A DNA stretch of 64,000 bases from Burkholderiales bacterium 67-32 (lineage in GTDB: Bacteria > Pseudomonadota > Gammaproteobacteria > Burkholderiales > Burkholderiaceae_B). This document shows, piece by piece, positions 54,350 to 64,000 of this stretch. The stretch is taken from contig MKUP01000010.1 of the NCBI GenBank assembly GCA_001898625.1, positions 1-64,000 on the forward strand, read 5' to 3'. The notes under the pieces are model-generated. The model was not told where the DNA came from. It made no database searches and saw only the letters and a program-made list of their open reading frames with translations. A program made the position numbers and the translations under genes. Positions within the stretch are counted from its first letter, which is position 1. Each line of letters opens with the position of its first letter.

Positions 54350-55879
54350 TCAATCCTCCGGCCGCAGGTGCGGGAACAGGATCACGTCGCGGATGCTGGG
54401 GCTGTCGGTCAGCAGCATCACCAGACGGTCGATCCCGATGCCGCAGCCGGCCGTCGGAGGCATGCCGTATTCCAGCGCGCGGATGTAGTCCGCGTCGTAG
54501 TACATGGCTTCCTCGTCGCCGGCGTCCTTGGCCTCGACCTGCTTGCGGAACCGGTCGGCCTGGTCCTCGGCGTCGTTCAGCTCCGAGAAACCATTGGCGA
54601 TCTCGCGGCCGACCATGAACAGTTCGAAGCGCTCGGTGATGCCCGGGCGCGTATCCGAGCCACGCGCCAGCGGCGACACTTCCACCGGGTAGTCGATGAT
54701 GTAGGTCGGCTGCCACAGCTTGGCTTCCGCCGTTTCTTCGAATAGCGCCAGTTGCAGCGCGCCCAGGCCGGCGCGGGCCAATGGCGGACCGTCCACATGG
54801 GCGCCCAGCCGCTTGAGTTCCGCGCGCACGAAGGCTTCGTCGTTCAATTGTTCGTCGGTGTAGCCGGGTTCGGCGTACTTGTGGATGGCCTCGGTGATGG
54901 TCAGGCGGTCGAAGGGTTGCGACAGGTCCACTTCGCGGCCCTGGTAGGTCACCTTGGCGCCGCCGGTGGCGTCGACGGCGGCCTGGCGGATGAGCTGTTC
55001 GGTGAAGTCCATCAGCCAGCGGTAGTCGCCGTAGGCCGCGTAGAACTCCATCATGGTGAACTCGGGGTTGTGCCGGGGGCTGACGCCTTCGTTGCGGAAA
55101 TTGCGGTTCAGCTCGAACACGCGCTCGAAGCCGCCCACGATCAGGCGCTTCAGGTAGAGCTCGGGCGCGATGCGCAGGTACATGGGCATGTCCAGCGCAT
55201 TGTGGTGGGTCGTGAAGGGCTTGGCCGCGGCGCCGCCGGGAATGGCGTGCAGCATGGGCGTTTCCACTTCCAGGAAGCCGGCCTCGGTCATCAGGCGGCG
55301 GATGGAGGCGATGGCGCGGCTGCGCGCGACGAAGGTGTTGCGGGTCGACTCGGTCATGACGAGATCGACGTAGCGCTGGCGATAGCGCATCTCCTGGTCG
55401 GAGATGCCGTGGAACTTGTCGGGCAGGGGCCGCAGCGACTTGGTCAGCAGCCGCACTTCGGTGGCCTGGATGGACAGTTCGCCCTTGTTGGTCTTGAAGA
55501 CCTTGCCGCGCACGGCCAGGATGTCGCCGATGTCCCAGTGCTTGAAGGCGTCGTAGGCCTCGTCGCCCACGAGTTCCTTGCTCAGGTAGATCTGGATGCG
55601 GCCGGTCGAGTCCTGCAGGGTGGCGAAGCTGGCCTTGCCCATCACGCGCTTGAGCATCATGCGGCCGGCGATGCTGGCGGGGATGCCGGCGGCTTCCAGC
55701 GTTTCCTTCTCGGTGCCGTCGTGCGCCGCGTGCAGCGCGGCCGCGCGGTCGGCGGGCACGAAGTCGTTGGGGAAGGCCGGCCCGGTTTCGCGCAGGCGGG
55801 CGAGCTTGGCGCGCCGTTCGGCGATGATCTGGTTTTCGTCTTGCGCGGGTTCGTTGGCGGTGGGCCGGTTGTCGGTCAT
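54350..55879 (-). CDS. lysS: Lysyl-tRNA synthetase (class II)
   Basis: The 509-residue enzyme has the OB-fold anticodon domain ([20 protein letters not shown]) and class II motif 2 ([19 protein letters not shown]). Motif 3 follows near the C-terminus ([15 protein letters not shown]). It charges tRNA-Lys. The length is normal. The SDR and prfB genes lie upstream on the same strand; prfB-lysS linkage is common in proteobacteria. Confidence 0.97.
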   Translation of the reverse strand: MTDNRPTANEPAQDENQIIAERRAKLARLRETGPAFPNDFVPADRAAALHAAHDGTEKETLEAAGIPASIAGRMMLKRVMGKASFATLQDSTGRIQIYLSKELVGDEAYDAFKHWDIGDILAVRGKVFKTNKGELSIQATEVRLLTKSLRPLPDKFHGISDQEMRYRQRYVDLVMTESTRNTFVARSRAIASIRRLMTEAGFLEVETPMLHAIPGGAAAKPFTTHHNALDMPMYLRIAPELYLKRLIVGGFERVFELNRNFRNEGVSPRHNPEFTMMEFYAAYGDYRWLMDFTEQLIRQAAVDATGGAKVTYQGREVDLSQPFDRLTITEAIHKYAEPGYTDEQLNDEAFVRAELKRLGAHVDGPPLARAGLGALQLALFEETAEAKLWQPTYIIDYPVEVSPLARGSDTRPGITERFELFMVGREIANGFSELNDAEDQADRFRKQVEAKDAGDEEAMYYDADYIRALEYGMPPTAGCGIGIDRLVMLLTDSPSIRDVILFPHLRPED

Positions 55880-55892
55880 GATGGCTGTCGGT

Positions 55893-56639
55893 TCAGTAAT
55901 GTCGGATGTCGTCGATGTCGGTATGGCCGAAGTCGTCGCGTTCCAGATAGTCGAGGATGCGGGCCGCCACGTCGGCGGGCGCCGCGAGATGGCCGCCTCG
56001 ATGGAGTTCCTTGAAGTCTTCCACGGCGGGGAAGGCGTCGGGCAGGGTGGCGCGGATGCGGGCCTGCATGGGCGTGTCGATCACGCCGGGCGCCAGCGCG
56101 GCGATGCGCAGCCCCGAGGCCTGCTGTTCCAGCTTGACCGTGCGCGTGTACATGTCCAGCGCGGCCTTGGTGGCGCAGTACACGCTCCAGCCCGGCATGG
56201 GATGCTGCCCGGCGCCGGACGAGATGTTCAGCACGCGGCGGTCCGCCCGCGCGGGCGCGGCGGACAGGAAGGCCGCGGTCAGCAGCATGGCGGCGGCCAC
56301 GTTCACGTGTAGCGCATGCGCGATCGATGCGGCGTCCAGCGTCGCGGCCTGGGCGATGGGCTCGACCGTGCCGGCGTTGTTGATCAGCCGATAGCGGGCG
56401 GCGCCCGCCGGCAGGTCGGCGTACAGGCCCCGGGCCACGGCTTCGGTCTGCGCCGGATCGGACAGATCCACCGCGTAGTGCCGGTGCTCGCATCCTTGCT
56501 GGCGCGCATGCTGCGCCAGCAAGGGGTGTTCGCCGCGCGACAGCGTGACCAGCAGTGTGCCCGGCCGGCAGGCGGCCAGGGCCAGCGCGGCCCCCAGGCC
56601 GCGCGAGGCACCGCTCAATATCACGATGGCATCGCTCAT
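55893..56639 (-). CDS. Short-chain dehydrogenase/reductase
   Basis: The 248-residue protein has the Rossmann start [16 protein letters not shown] and the catalytic segment [21 protein letters not shown], with Ser, Tyr and Lys all present. [17 protein letters not shown] follows. The NADP-type glycine pattern and Arg suggest NADPH use. The substrate is unknown. It lies between prfB and lysS on the same strand. Confidence 0.9.
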   Translation of the reverse strand: MSDAIVILSGASRGLGAALALAACRPGTLLVTLSRGEHPLLAQHARQQGCEHRHYAVDLSDPAQTEAVARGLYADLPAGAARYRLINNAGTVEPIAQAATLDAASIAHALHVNVAAAMLLTAAFLSAAPARADRRVLNISSGAGQHPMPGWSVYCATKAALDMYTRTVKLEQQASGLRIAALAPGVIDTPMQARIRATLPDAFPAVEDFKELHRGGHLAAPADVAARILDYLERDDFGHTDIDDIRHY

Positions 56640-56658
56640 GTCGCGTTTCCGGCGCCGG

Positions 56659-57763
56659 TCAGACGCCCTGTTTCAGGCTGGCTTCGATGAAGGGATCGAG
56701 ATCGCCGTCCAGCACCTTCTGGGTGTTGGAGATTTCGACGTTGGTGCGCAGGTCCTTGATGCGGCTCTGGTCCAGCACGTACGAACGGATCTGGTGGCCC
56801 CAGCCCACGTCGGTCTTGGAGTCTTCCAGCTTCTGCTGTTCGGCCATGCGCTTGCGCATTTCCAGTTCGAACAGCTTGGACTTCAGCATCTGCATCGCCT
56901 CGGCGCGGTTGCGGTGCTGCGAACGGTCGTTCTGGCACTGCACGACGATGCCCGTGGGGATGTGCGTCATCCGCACCGCGGAGTCGGTCTTGTTGATGTG
57001 CTGGCCGCCCGCGCCGGACGCGCGGAAGGTGTCCACGCGGATGTCGGCGGGGTTGACGTCGACCTCGAAGGAGTCGTCGACTTCCGGATACACGAACACG
57101 CTGGCGAACGAGGTATGGCGGCCGCCGGACGAATCGAAGGGGCTCTTGCGCACCAGGCGGTGCACGCCGGTCTCGGTGCGCAGATAGCCGAAGGCGTACT
57201 CGCCCTCGATCTTGATGGTGGCGGACTTGATGCCGGCCACTTCGCCCTCGGATTCTTCCATCAGCTCGGCCTTGAAGCCCTTGCGCTCGGCGTACTTCAG
57301 GTACTGCCGCAGCAGCATGGAGGCCCAGTCCTGCGCCTCGGTGCCGCCGGCGCCGGCCTGGATGTCCAGGAAGCAGTTGAGCGGGTCGGCCGGATTGGCG
57401 AACATGCGGCGGAATTCCAGACCGCCCACTTTTTCCTCGATGCCCGAGGCATCGTCGACGATGGACTCCAGCGTGGCGTCGTCGTTGTCGGCGGCGGCCA
57501 TCTCGAACAGCTCGGTGGTGTCGCGCAGGCCGGTATCGATCTCGTTGATGGTCAGGACGATCGTTTCCAGCGCCTTCTTCTCGCGGCCCAGGTCCTGGGC
57601 GTGCTTGGGGTCGTTCCAGACGTCGGGGTTTTCCAGCTCGGCGTTTACGACTTGCAGGCGTTCATCTTTGACATCGTAGTCAAAGATACCTCCGTAGATC
57701 CTGGGTGCGCGCAGCCAGGTCCTGCAATTGGGCTTCGAGTTGGTTGAGGCGTTCTGCTTCCAT
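56659..57763 (-). CDS. prfB: Peptide chain release factor 2 (programmed +1 frameshift)
   Basis: Frame 1 runs from the ATG at 57763 for 27 codons to an in-frame TGA at 57680-57682; skipping one base at 57682 continues in the frame 56659-57681. The joined product is 367 residues, close to E. coli RF2 (365). The stop-recognition tripeptide SPF is in [11 protein letters not shown] and the catalytic GGQ is in [11 protein letters not shown]. It releases peptides at UGA and UAA and controls its own level through the shift. Confidence 0.96.
57680..57694 (-). promoter_or_regulatory. RF2 programmed frameshift site
   Basis: On the minus strand the site reads CGGAGG TAT CTT TGA. The SD-like CGGAGG lies three bases before the slippery CTT-T and in-frame TGA, the same design as the E. 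coli prfB site. Confidence 0.93.
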
Positions 57764-57842
57764 GCTGAATTCCAGGTGATTTTTCGCGTAACCCGCTATT
57801 TTAACGTAGGCCGGGCGCCGACCGGCGGGGCGTGCGCGAGAT

Positions 57843-59555
57843 TCAGCGTGCCGCGTCCTGGCCGTGCTCGATCACCAGTTGCACGGACACCATGCCGTTC
57901 CAGTTGTTCAGCGCCAGGCGGTAGGCCAGGTCCACGGCGGGCGGCAGGGCGTCGGCATGGCCGAACCAGATCGCATCGAAGCGCTGGCTGCCGCGTTCCA
58001 GCGCGAGCTTCAGGTGTTTCTCGCCAACCACCCGCTGGTTGCGGACGACGAAGGCGTCGACGAATACGGGCGCGGGGAATCCCGATCCCCAGACCTGCTG
58101 GTCCAGCAGGGTGGCGACCTCGGCGTTGGCGTAGTCGGTCTCCAGCGAACCGTCGGTTTCCAGCGCCGGTTCGAAACGGCTGCGGCCTGTCAGTTCGCGT
58201 ACGGCGGCATCGAAGGCCGGCGCGAAGGCGGCGAAATCGGCTTCGTGCAGGGTCAGGCCGGCGGCCATGGCATGGCCGCCGAATTTGCGGATCAGGCTGG
58301 GGTAGCGCTTGGAGACGAGGTCCAGCGCGTCGCGCAGGTGCACGTCGGGCACGGAGCGGCCCGAGCCGCGCAATTCGCCGTCCCCGGCCGGCGCGAAGGC
58401 CAGCGTCGGGCACCAGAAGCGGTCCTTCAGGCGCGATGCCACCAGGCCCACCACGCCCTGGTGCCAAGAGGCGTCGAACACGCACAGGCTGGCGGCCGAG
58501 GCCGCGGGCAGCGCGTCCAGCGAGGCCAGGGCCTGGTCGCGCATGCCGGCCTCGATCTCGCGGCGTTCGCGATTCATGGTGTCGAGTTCGCGCGCCAGCT
58601 TCAGCGCTTCGTCCTCGTCGTCGGTGACCAGGCAGCGTATGCCCAGGCTCATGTCGGCCAGGCGGCCGGCGGCGTTGATGCGCGGACCCAGGGCGAAGCC
58701 CAGGTCGAAGGTGCTGGCCTCGCGGGCCTGGCGGCCGCTGACCGAGAACAGCGCGCGCAGGCCCGGCTGCATGCGCCCGGCGCGTATACGCTTCAGGCCC
58801 TGCGCCACCAGCAGGCGGTTGTTGGCATCCAGCCTGACCACGTCGGCCACGGTGCCCAGGGCCACGAGGTCGGTCAGGGCGTCCAGCCTGGGGCCGCTGT
58901 CGCCGCCGAAGGCGCCGCGCTGGCGCAGTTCGGCGCGCAGCGCCAGCAGCAGGTAGAAGATGACGCCGACCCCGGCCAGGTGTTTGGACGGGAAGCCGCA
59001 GCCGGGCTGGTTGGGGTTGACGATGGCCAGGGCCTCGGGCAGCACGTCGCCGGGCAGGTGGTGGTCGGTGATCACGACCTGCATGCCGGCCTCGTGCGCG
59101 GCCGCCACGCCGTCGAGGCTGGCGATGCCGTTGTCGACGGTGATCAGGATGTCGGGCTTGCCGGTCGGATGGGCGCAGGCCAGGTCGACCACAGCCGGCG
59201 ACAGGCCGTAGCCGGTCTCGAAGCGGTTGGGCACCAGGAAGTCCACCACGGCGCCCATGGCGCGCAGGCCGCGCAGGCCCACGGCGCAGGCGGTGGCGCC
59301 GTCGCAGTCGTAGTCGGCCACGATCAGCAGCCGCTTGCGCGCGGCGATGGCATCGGCCAGCAGCGCGGCGGCGCGGCCGGCGTGGGTCAGCAGCGAGGGG
59401 GCCAGCATGGCCTGCCAGTCGGGCGCCGTTTCCTGCGGCGCGGCCACGCCGCGCGCCGCCCACAGGCGGGCCAGGAGGGGATGGATGCCGGCCAGCTCCA
59501 GGCGGCGCCGGGCCGCCGGATCGGGCTGACGGGTCAGGATTCTTGGGGCAACCAC
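57843..59555 (-). CDS. recJ: Single-stranded-DNA-specific exonuclease RecJ
   Basis: The 570-residue DHH-family nuclease has motifs IVADYDCDGATACAVG and VITDHHLPGD, then DHHA1 residues in RKFGGHAMAAGLTLH. It degrades 5' single strands in recombination and mismatch repair. The GTG at 59555 gives the normal length (E. coli 577). The frame stays open far upstream but that part is antisense to lolC and lolD. The start overlaps the neighbouring mutase-like gene by 22 bases. Confidence 0.95.
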   Translation of the reverse strand: MVAPRILTRQPDPAARRRLELAGIHPLLARLWAARGVAAPQETAPDWQAMLAPSLLTHAGRAAALLADAIAARKRLLIVADYDCDGATACAVGLRGLRAMGAVVDFLVPNRFETGYGLSPAVVDLACAHPTGKPDILITVDNGIASLDGVAAAHEAGMQVVITDHHLPGDVLPEALAIVNPNQPGCGFPSKHLAGVGVIFYLLLALRAELRQRGAFGGDSGPRLDALTDLVALGTVADVVRLDANNRLLVAQGLKRIRAGRMQPGLRALFSVSGRQAREASTFDLGFALGPRINAAGRLADMSLGIRCLVTDDEDEALKLARELDTMNRERREIEAGMRDQALASLDALPAASAASLCVFDASWHQGVVGLVASRLKDRFWCPTLAFAPAGDGELRGSGRSVPDVHLRDALDLVSKRYPSLIRKFGGHAMAAGLTLHEADFAAFAPAFDAAVRELTGRSRFEPALETDGSLETDYANAEVATLLDQQVWGSGFPAPVFVDAFVVRNQRVVGEKHLKLALERGSQRFDAIWFGHADALPPAVDLAYRLALNNWNGMVSVQLVIEHGQDAAR

Positions 59556-60616
59556 CAGCGTTTCCAGTCGTGTCGGGGGGCGGGCAGCCAGCGCAGCAGG
59601 GCGGGCCGCCGTTCCAGGTTCAAGGTGACCAGCCGTTCGCGGGCCGGCAGCACCAGGGTCAATTGTCGCAGGGCGCCGGCGCGCAGGGCCGCGTCGGCCG
59701 GGGCGAACCAGTCGCGGTCCAGCCGCGCGGCGGCGTCCAGCCAGTTGCGCCAGTCGTCGGTGCGCTCGGGCAGGGCCAGGTCGTCCAGCTCCACCAGCGC
59801 GCCGGGCCGGATCGCCGCGGCCGCACCGGCGGGGCGCTGCCAGGGCTGGCCGTCGCGTTCGGCCAGCGCGCGCAGCCAGGGCGCGTTGCCGGCCACCAGC
59901 GAGGGCTGGCCGGCGGGCCAGTCCGGCCGCCATGGCGCGGCGCCGCCGTACAACCACAAGGCGTTGACCGGGACGAGTCCCCGCGCTTCGCGGTCGGCGT
60001 TCACCGGCGTCTCGTGCCAGTGCATCTGGATTTCGTTGACCAGCTTGCGCCAGGGCCGGGACTCGGGCGTGCGCGGCCACCAGGCATCCAGCGCGGCACC
60101 CGTTACGGCGTCCGGTGTGCCGGTGTGCCGGGCGGCGCCGTCGGGCAGCTCCAGAAGCCAGCGGCGCGGACCGATGGCGCGCGCCGCCGCGCCATGCGCG
60201 TCCAGCGCGGGCTGCGCCGCGGCCAGGAGCGCGTCGCTCTCGCCTTGGGTCGTGCCCAGTTCGCCGGAGTCGGTCAGGACCAGGCCGTCGCGGCCGACCT
60301 GCACATGGGCCAGGTCCGCCAGCCAGACGGGGCGATCGGCTGGGGCGCCGTCCACCAGCAAGGGCGCGAGTCCCGCGCCGACCTTGCCGTCCGGCGCCCG
60401 GTAGCCCGCGCGATGCAGCCACCAGTATTCGCGCGACGTGCAGCCCGCCTCGAACGGATCGAAGTCCTGCTGGACGGGCTGCGCGGCGCCCAGCCACGCG
60501 ACCAGCGTGCGCAAGGCGGGCTGGTCCGCGAGCTGCCGCGCCAGTTCGGGCGCGATGGCAGCGTCGGTCAGCAGGCCGGGAAGCAGCAGGGTCAGGGCGG
60601 AGGGCGAGGCGGGCAC
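59534..60616 (-). CDS. Phosphoglycerate-mutase-like / RpfE-type hypothetical protein upstream of recJ
   Basis: About 360 residues from a GTG at 60616. GCTSREYWWLHRAGYRAPDG, ALDAWWPRTPESRPWRKLVN and PVNALWLYGGAAPW are features I associate with the betaproteobacterial protein annotated as a putative phosphoglycerate mutase or RpfE and found next to recJ. I see no complete catalytic site of a true mutase. The end overlaps recJ by 22 bases. It is divergent from lolC. Confidence 0.8.
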   Translation of the reverse strand: MPASPSALTLLLPGLLTDAAIAPELARQLADQPALRTLVAWLGAAQPVQQDFDPFEAGCTSREYWWLHRAGYRAPDGKVGAGLAPLLVDGAPADRPVWLADLAHVQVGRDGLVLTDSGELGTTQGESDALLAAAQPALDAHGAAARAIGPRRWLLELPDGAARHTGTPDAVTGAALDAWWPRTPESRPWRKLVNEIQMHWHETPVNADREARGLVPVNALWLYGGAAPWRPDWPAGQPSLVAGNAPWLRALAERDGQPWQRPAGAAAAIRPGALVELDDLALPERTDDWRNWLDAAARLDRDWFAPADAALRAGALRQLTLVLPARERLVTLNLERRPALLRWLPAPRHDWKRWWLPQES

Positions 60617-60725
60617 GGCGGTCGGATCCGGATGCAGAGGCCCGCGGGCGGCGGGCCGAATGGCCGGTATTGTAGGGGGTGGGGCGGAGGCGGTGCCGGC
60701 CGCCGCCTTCTGCCATAATACGCGC

Positions 60726-61994
60726 GTGCTCAAGATACCCTACGAATTCTGGATAGGCTGGCGCTATACGCGCGCCGGCCGTGGGCGGCGACGCGATCGC
60801 TTCATTTCCTTCATTGCCGCCAGTTCCATGGCGGGCATAGGCCTGGGCGTGGCGGCGCTGATCATCGTGCTGTCGGTCATGAACGGCTTCCAGAAGGAAG
60901 TGCGCGACCGCATGCTGTCGGTGCTGCCGCATATCGAGCTCTACCCGGTGGGCGGCGAGCGCGGCGCGGCGCTCGCTAATTGGCGCGAACTGACGGCGCT
61001 GGCCAAGAAGAATCCCGAAGTGCAGGCGGGGGCGCCCTACGTGGCCGCCCAGGCCATGATCGCCCGCGACCAGGTGCTGCGCGGGGTGCAGGTGCGCGGC
61101 ATCGACCCCGAGGCCGAGCGCGACGTGTCGGACGTGGCCAAGAACATGGTGGCCGGTTCGCTGGACGACTTGAAGCCCGGCAGCTACGGCGTGGTGCTGG
61201 GCCGTGCGCTGGCCCAGGGCCTGGGCGTGGGGCTGGGAGATCCCATCCTGATGCTGGCCCCGCAGGGCTCGGTCACCCCCGCCGGCTTCACGCCCCGCAT
61301 GCGGCAGTTCACCGTGGTGGGCGTGTTCGAGGCCGGCCACTACGAATACGACTCCAGCCTGGCCTTCGTGAACGTGGACGACGCGGCGCGGCTGTTCCGC
61401 GACAGCGGCATAGGCGGGGTGCGGCTGCGCATCGCCGACATGCAGAAGGCGCCGCAGGTGGCGCGCGACCTGGCGCAACTCTTGCCGCCGAACATCGCCG
61501 CCGCCGACTGGTCGCGCAACAACCGCACCTGGTTCGCCGCGGTGCAGACCGAAAAGCGCATGATGTTCCTGATCCTGGCGCTGATCATCGCCGTGGCGGC
61601 CTTCAACCTGCTGTCCTCGCTGGTCATGGCGGTCAACGACAAGCAGGCGGACATCGCCATCCTGCGCACCCTGGGCGCCACGCCGGCCGAGATCGCCCGC
61701 ATCTTCGTGGTGCAGGGGGCGCTGATCGGCGTCATCGGCACGCTGCTGGGGGTGGCGGGCGGCACGCTGATCGCCTACAACATCGACGTCATCGTGCCCG
61801 CCATCGAACATGCGCTGGGCATCCAGTTCCTGCCGCGCGACATCTACCTGATCACCGAGCTGCCGTCCGATCCGCGCCTGTCCGACATCGTCACCATAGG
61901 CGTGACGTCGCTGGTGCTGTCGTTCCTGGCCACCCTGTATCCCAGCTGGCGCGCATCGCGCCTGCAACCGGCGGAGGTGCTGCGCCATGACTGA
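60726..61994 (+). CDS. lolC: Lipoprotein-releasing ABC permease LolC/LolE
   Basis: The 422-residue protein has an N-terminal membrane helix ([20 protein letters not shown]), a large periplasmic domain and three C-terminal helices, including [39 protein letters not shown] is typical of LolCE. It extracts lipoproteins from the inner membrane for LolA. The GTG at 60726 is the family start ([20 protein letters not shown]). lolD overlaps its end by eight bases. Only one permease gene is seen, so it may act as a homodimer (LolF type). Confidence 0.94.
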   Translation: MLKIPYEFWIGWRYTRAGRGRRRDRFISFIAASSMAGIGLGVAALIIVLSVMNGFQKEVRDRMLSVLPHIELYPVGGERGAALANWRELTALAKKNPEVQAGAPYVAAQAMIARDQVLRGVQVRGIDPEAERDVSDVAKNMVAGSLDDLKPGSYGVVLGRALAQGLGVGLGDPILMLAPQGSVTPAGFTPRMRQFTVVGVFEAGHYEYDSSLAFVNVDDAARLFRDSGIGGVRLRIADMQKAPQVARDLAQLLPPNIAAADWSRNNRTWFAAVQTEKRMMFLILALIIAVAAFNLLSSLVMAVNDKQADIAILRTLGATPAEIARIFVVQGALIGVIGTLLGVAGGTLIAYNIDVIVPAIEHALGIQFLPRDIYLITELPSDPRLSDIVTIGVTSLVLSFLATLYPSWRASRLQPAEVLRHD

Positions 61995-62682
61995 TCGCCG
62001 CGTGGTGCTGGAAGGGCGGGGCATATCCAAGACCTATGCCGAGGGGGACGAACGCGTCACCGTGCTGCGCGGCGTGGACCTGCGCGTGCGCCAGGGTGAA
62101 ATGGTGGCCCTGGTGGGCGCCTCGGGCTCGGGCAAGAGCACGCTGCTGCACGTGCTGGGGCTGCTGGACCAGCCCAGCGCGGGCGAGGTCCTGCTGGACG
62201 GCCAGGCGGCGGCCCGCTTCAACGAGAAGCAGCGCAGCCTGGCGCGCAACCGCAGCCTGGGATTCGTCTACCAGTTCCATCACCTGCTGGCCGAGTTCTC
62301 GGCGCTGGACAACGTCGCGATGCCGCTGATCGTGCGCCGCATGGACCGCGCGCAGGCCCGCCGGGCCGCCGCGGAAATGCTCGAGCAGGTGGGCCTGGGG
62401 CAGCGGGCCACCCACCACCCCGGCCAGTTGTCCGGCGGCGAGCGCCAGCGTGTGGCGCTGGCCCGTGCGCTGGTGACGCGGCCGCTGTGCGTGCTGGCCG
62501 ACGAACCCACCGGCAATCTCGACCGCCATACGGCGCGCGAGGTGTTCGGCCTGCTCAAGCGGCTGAACCAGGAGCTGGACATGGCCTTCGTCATCGTGAC
62601 TCACGATGCCGAGCTGGCGGCGCTGGCCGACCGGCAATTGAAGATGGCCGACGGCCTGCTGGCCGAGGAAGTTTCCGCCTAG
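61987..62682 (+). CDS. lolD: Lipoprotein-releasing ABC ATPase LolD
   Basis: The 231-residue ATPase has Walker [10 protein letters not shown], signature LSGGERQR, Walker [12 protein letters not shown] and [20 protein letters not shown]. This LolD Q-loop region is specific. It energises LolC. It overlaps lolC by eight bases. Confidence 0.95.
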   Translation: MTDRRVVLEGRGISKTYAEGDERVTVLRGVDLRVRQGEMVALVGASGSGKSTLLHVLGLLDQPSAGEVLLDGQAAARFNEKQRSLARNRSLGFVYQFHHLLAEFSALDNVAMPLIVRRMDRAQARRAAAEMLEQVGLGQRATHHPGQLSGGERQRVALARALVTRPLCVLADEPTGNLDRHTAREVFGLLKRLNQELDMAFVIVTHDAELAALADRQLKMADGLLAEEVSA

Positions 62683-62707
62683 CACGGCGAGGCGGTAAAG
62701 TGGATCG

Positions 62708-63517
62708 ATGCTGATCGATACCCATTGCCACCTCGATGCGGCCGAGTTCGGCCGCGACCGTTCGGATGTTGCCCGGCGGGCCTGTGCTGCCGGCGTGGCC
62801 GGCATCGTCATCCCCGCCGTGGCGCGCGACAATTTCTCCACCGTGCGGGACCTGGCCCATGCGCTCCCGGGCGGCGCATACGCGCTGGGCATCCATCCCA
62901 TGTACGTGCGCCACGCCGCCGACCAGGATCTGGACCGCCTGCGCGACGCGGTGGCCCAGGCCATGGGCGATCCGCGTTTCGTCGCGGTGGGCGAGATCGG
63001 CCTGGATTTCTTCGTCGAGGACATCGCCCAGGGCGAGCAGCGCGCGCGCCAGGAACGCTTCTACCACGCCCAGCTCAAGCTGGCGGCCGAGTTCGGCCTG
63101 CCCGTGCTGCTGCACGTGCGCCGTTCGCAGGACGTGTTGTTGAAATACCTGCGGCGTGTGGAGGTTCCGGGCGGCATCGCCCATGCCTTCAACGGCAGCC
63201 GGCAGCAGGCCGACCTGTTCGTCGCACGCGGGTTCGCGCTGGGCCTGGGCGGGGAAATGACCTATGAGCGTTCGCGCAACATCCGCCGGCTGGCGACCGG
63301 GATGGACCTGGCCGCGCTGGTGCTGGAAACCGACGCGCCCGACATCCCGCCCGCCTGGCTGCCGCGCGATGACCGGCGCAACGAGCCCGCGGAACTGCCG
63401 CGCATCGCCGCGGTGCTGGGCGAGCTGCGCGGCCTGCCTGTGGCCGAGATCGCTGCGGCCACGTCGGCCAATGCGCGGCGGGTATTGCCGCGCCTGAGCG
63501 AGGCGCTGGCGGCCTGA
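62708..63517 (+). CDS. tatD: TatD-family metal-dependent hydrolase
   Basis: The 269-residue TIM-barrel protein has the metal ligands in DTHCHLDAAEF, the Glu in VGEIGLDFF, and His in LLHVRRSQD and IAHAFNGSRQQ, and the Asp in LVLETDAPDIPP. TatD proteins are DNases or deoxyribonuclease-like enzymes. It lies 25 bases after lolD and before comEC, a common betaproteobacterial order. Confidence 0.92.
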   Translation: MLIDTHCHLDAAEFGRDRSDVARRACAAGVAGIVIPAVARDNFSTVRDLAHALPGGAYALGIHPMYVRHAADQDLDRLRDAVAQAMGDPRFVAVGEIGLDFFVEDIAQGEQRARQERFYHAQLKLAAEFGLPVLLHVRRSQDVLLKYLRRVEVPGGIAHAFNGSRQQADLFVARGFALGLGGEMTYERSRNIRRLATGMDLAALVLETDAPDIPPAWLPRDDRRNEPAELPRIAAVLGELRGLPVAEIAAATSANARRVLPRLSEALAA

Positions 63518-63614
63518 GCGCCGCCCGGCCGCATCCCGGACAGATTCGTCCCAGCGGGGGCTGCGCGGCAGCCCCGGCATGCCTACCATCCTGGCCTTGG
63601 GCCGGAGGAAGGAC

Positions 63615-64000
63615 ATGCTGCGTTTCGCATTGGTGGCGTTCGTGCTGGGCACGGCGGGGGTGCATGGACTGCCGGCGGTGCCGGCGGCCTGGGTCTCGAT
63701 GCTCGTGGGCGTGGCGGTATCGGGGATGTGTGCCGTGTGGGGACGATTGCTGCAACGCCGCCGGCAGCCTGGCCGCGTGGCCGTCCTGCTCGCGTTCGCG
63801 GCTTGCGCGGCGGGGGCCGGTCTCGCGCTGGCGCGTATCGACCTGCGCTTGCAGGATGGCCTGTCGGCGGAGCAGGAGAATGTGCCCCTGGAACTGGATT
63901 ACCTCGTCACCAGCCTGTCCACGGCGACCGCGTCCGGCCAGCGTTTCGAGGCGACGGTGCTGGACCCGCCGGCCGGCGTGCCTGGCCAGGTGCAACTGTC
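63615..64000 (+). CDS. comEC: ComEC/Rec2 competence protein (N-terminal part, cut by the window edge)
   Basis: The first 128 residues have membrane helices (MLRFALVAFVLGTAGVHGLP, VSMLVGVAVSGMCAV and AVLLAFAACAAGAGLALARI) before a DUF4131-type soluble start (VPLELDYLVTSLST). This matches the N-terminus of ComEC/Rec2, the inner-membrane channel for DNA uptake. Its place after lolCD-tatD is the usual one. GGAGGAAGGAC precedes the ATG. The catalytic part lies beyond the window. Confidence 0.78.
   Translation, partial: MLRFALVAFVLGTAGVHGLPAVPAAWVSMLVGVAVSGMCAVWGRLLQRRRQPGRVAVLLAFAACAAGAGLALARIDLRLQDGLSAEQENVPLELDYLVTSLSTATASGQRFEATVLDPPAGVPGQVQL

Noticed and set aside
57843-62030. A 1395-codon minus-strand open frame spanning recJ and the antisense of lolC and lolD
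   Set aside because: Only the recJ part has protein-family content. The rest is antisense to well-supported genes and stays open because of the high GC at third positions.

Overview
The window is high-GC proteobacterial DNA whose gene set points to the Alcaligenaceae, most likely Bordetella or Achromobacter. Indicators are two Bug-family periplasmic receptors, a DUF2863 gene, EF-P next to its rhamnosyltransferase EarP, a Cys-type SelD beside the tRNA selenouridine synthase, a two-partner secretion system, and a GntR/malonyl-CoA decarboxylase/malonyl-CoA synthetase cluster. The genus is inferred from content, not from a database search.

Region 1 (1 to about 5.7 kb) is accessory. Bases 1-3298 look like the end of an integrative element of the ICEclc/PAGI-2 type: parA (cut by the window edge), an AlpA-like regulator, a coiled-coil hypothetical and a DUF305 membrane protein. 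It ends in an 18-base sequence resembling the 3' end of a tRNA-Gly gene. Next comes an AbiEi/AbiEii toxin-antitoxin pair, bracketed by two copies of a repeat-hairpin-repeat cassette, then a remnant of a Fic-family gene.

Region 2 (5.8-15.1 kb) is surface biology. It holds a TorF-type porin, a run of 27 G residues, a TpsB transporter, a large TpsA exoprotein with GLUG and YDG repeats, a tRNA-Cys gene and a TonB-dependent receptor behind a Fur-like dyad. The G tract lies just upstream of a plausible promoter for the secretion operon and could be a phase-variation switch.

Region 3 (15.2-27.5 kb) is uptake and metabolism: metNIQ, an iron-type ABC transporter (ATPase, binding protein, fused permease), and a five-gene malonate cluster led by a GntR regulator with a perfect 14-base operator.

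At 27.5-27.9 kb lies the most striking RNA feature: a tRNA-Leu(UAA) gene split in its anticodon loop by a 248-base group I intron. The P1 and P7 pairings can be read directly.

Region 4 (28-49.6 kb) is mostly housekeeping: an iron-permease-like protein, a diguanylate cyclase, DUF1178, efp and earP, a LysR gene divergent from cidAB, a GST, a bile-acid-symporter-like protein, DUF2863, an HMG-CoA lyase/CoA-transferase pair, a LysR gene, acnA with a dyad operator, an acetyltransferase, a lipoprotein, selD-selU, an SRPBCC protein and a serine hydrolase. Region 5 (49.7-54.3 kb) is a divergent catabolic cluster: creatininase-like amidohydrolase and Bug receptor facing a YheO-type regulator, an ornithine-cyclodeaminase-like reductase and a threonine-dehydratase-like enzyme. 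Region 6 (54.3-64 kb) is core: lysS, an SDR, prfB with its programmed +1 frameshift, recJ, a phosphoglycerate-mutase-like gene, lolC-lolD, tatD and the start of comEC.
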